64,000 bases of DNA from Alnus glutinosa (lineage: Eukaryota > Streptophyta > Magnoliopsida > Fagales > Betulaceae): positions 29,604,987 through 29,668,986 of the forward strand of contig NC_084893.1 in the NCBI RefSeq assembly GCF_958979055.1, written 5' to 3'. The translations under genes were made by a program, and so were the position numbers. Below the pieces are notes generated by a model. The model was not told where the DNA came from. It ran no database searches and worked only from the letters and a program-made list of their open reading frames with translations. The first letter of the stretch is position 1; each line of letters opens with the position of its first letter. Shown piece by piece: positions 62,901 to 64,000 of this stretch.

Positions 62901-63998
62901 AAACTAATTATTCTTTTACTTCTTTTTCTTTCTTCTTTCGTATTTTCAGACAAACAAGGTTACATTCAATTTGACACCCGAGATCAAATATCAGGCATGG
63001 TTCTTTTATTTTTCTCTTTGGGTTTTGGTTTTCTAGGTGTTTGTTAGCAGCCAATTTTTCTGAGACCTATCCAAATATCTCTTAAGGATGTTAAACTTTT
63101 ACGGCAATTTTTTTGTGAAATAGTTGGCTCAAGTTTCAGCATGGTTTTAAGCATTGGGATTGACTGCTATATTGGTAGTTGTTGATTGGTTTGATCGGGG
63201 TTCATAGATGATGATATTCAGAAATGATACAGGAAGAATCTAAATAAGAAGAAAGATAAGAACCAAACATCAGAACATGATTATAGATGCACATTAGTAT
63301 TATACATTTTACAAAAGATGGATTTAGAACAAATTAGGGAAAAATACATTTTATTCCCCCAAAGTTTGACCACTTTTTCACTTTTGCTTCCGATGTTTAA
63401 AAAGTGGCAATGTACCCCAACCAAGAAATAATTAACGGAGTGCTTACATTGAAAATTTCAAAAACTCCGTTAATTATTTCTTGGTTGGGGTACATTGCCA
63501 CTTTTTAAACATCGGAGGTAAAAGTGAAAATGTTGTCAAACTTTGGAGGGGTAAAATGTTTTTTTCCCAACAAATTATATGAAATCAAAATATTTGAAAT
63601 CTTAATGAACTTGAAGATGTGGTAAGGATTTATTTGTTATAATATGGTTTTTTTTAATAGTATTATAGTTATATTGATTTATTTCAGTTCATGCATACTC
63701 TAATATTGAATTCTTAAGCTGCAAAGCTGCTGCCATTGTCTGAGATAAGACTTCATTAGTGTTTAACTATTGACATTTTTACTTATAAAAAAATTAAAAA
63801 AAAAACTGTTGACATTTCACATTTGTGTGGAAGGGAGCTGGCTTATTTATCATGGCACATCTTTATTCTGCTTACTTTTCCTTAGTGTCAATTCTTTATT
63901 TGTCTCGTTTCCTTGGTGTTAATTCTTTACTTGTCTTTCAGATTTTTGCTCTGAAACCAGCTGTTCAACAGGCATTTCTTAATCTTGTTCCTAGTAAG
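59903..63998 (+). CDS. TFB1: TFB1/p62 subunit of TFIIH, 5' part (runs off window)
   Basis: The core TFIIH subunit used in RNA polymerase II initiation and nucleotide excision repair. Exons seen: 59903-59983, 60633-60711, 61011-61072, 61320-61383, 61769-61919, 62306-62381, 62612-62707, 62950-62994, 63942-63998. The frame stays open through the last visible codon, and the window ends at the GT of the next donor. The N-terminal PH/PTB-like domain reads KYKTSAKGPGTPGVLKM, VFKPNDP, HKNTKEGSNNPPLLNL, SYIFEFETFSDLHVCREFV. The first BSD-like region contains LTESEFWATRKRLL. Then KVTFNLTPEIKYQIFALKPAVQQAFLNLVPSK. The order matches Arabidopsis TFB1 proteins. Intron 8 has a GC donor (CAG|GCATGG). About half of the protein should lie beyond the edge. 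Confidence 0.94.
60823..60872 (+). repeat. G-rich run in TFB1 intron 2
   Basis: A T-run followed by more than 30 nearly continuous G residues with a few T interruptions, able in principle to form G-quadruplexes in DNA and pre-mRNA. Copy length is likely unstable. Confidence 0.85.
63337..63568. mobile_element. MULE-like MITE with perfect 9-bp TSD in TFB1 intron 8
   Basis: Nearly perfect inverted arms of about 105 bp (GGGAAAAATACATTTTATTC ... AATTAACGGAGT and inverse). AACAAATTA is duplicated exactly at 63328-63336 and 63569-63577. The short loop indicates a foldback form. It lies inside the GC-AG intron. Confidence 0.92.
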
Positions 63999-64000
63999 GT

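Overview
The window is nuclear DNA from a eudicot plant, probably a woody rosid. The evidence is AT-rich intergenic DNA, short-exon genes with GT-AG introns, plant-specific gene families (SBT5-type subtilases, MIR482) and dense plant transposons. The exact species cannot be read from the sequence.

Layout: 1-7.2 kb is transposon debris: a LINE 3' end, two solo LTRs and a non-autonomous hAT element, the last three each bounded by a perfect target-site duplication. 7.7-28.1 kb holds three tandem, apparently intact, 11-exon genes for secreted SBT5/AIR3-like subtilisin proteases, all on the + strand. They have superimposable exon structures and conserved core promoters, with MITEs between and inside them. 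28.8-29.8 kb is a minus-strand gene for a DUF2431 (BMT5-like) Rossmann-fold protein of the At4g26485-like type. 30.4-38.9 kb is a transposon-broken zone holding scattered exons of at least one dead subtilase. A minus-strand MIR482-type hairpin lies at 39.7 kb.

PNO1, a 40S ribosome-assembly KH protein, is at 41.2-41.9 kb, with telo-box and site II motifs upstream. 42-47.5 kb is again transposons (TIR elements, a MITE, a Helitron 3' end) plus an inverted subtilase exon fragment. DDI1, a ubiquitin-shuttle aspartic protease of 16 exons, occupies 47.8-55.2 kb on the minus strand. 55.6-58.5 kb holds two truncated Ty3/gypsy fragments with gag remnants pointing toward each other, followed by foldback hairpins. 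TFB1, the p62 subunit of TFIIH, starts at 59.9 kb and runs off the right edge.

The housekeeping genes (PNO1, DDI1, TFB1) and the protease cluster are not an operon; they are neighbours only. The main points of interest are the MIR482 locus, whose arm is complementary to an NLR P-loop; the subtilase array with its dispersed relics; two GC-AG introns; and a set of transposons whose ends and target-site duplications can be placed to the base.
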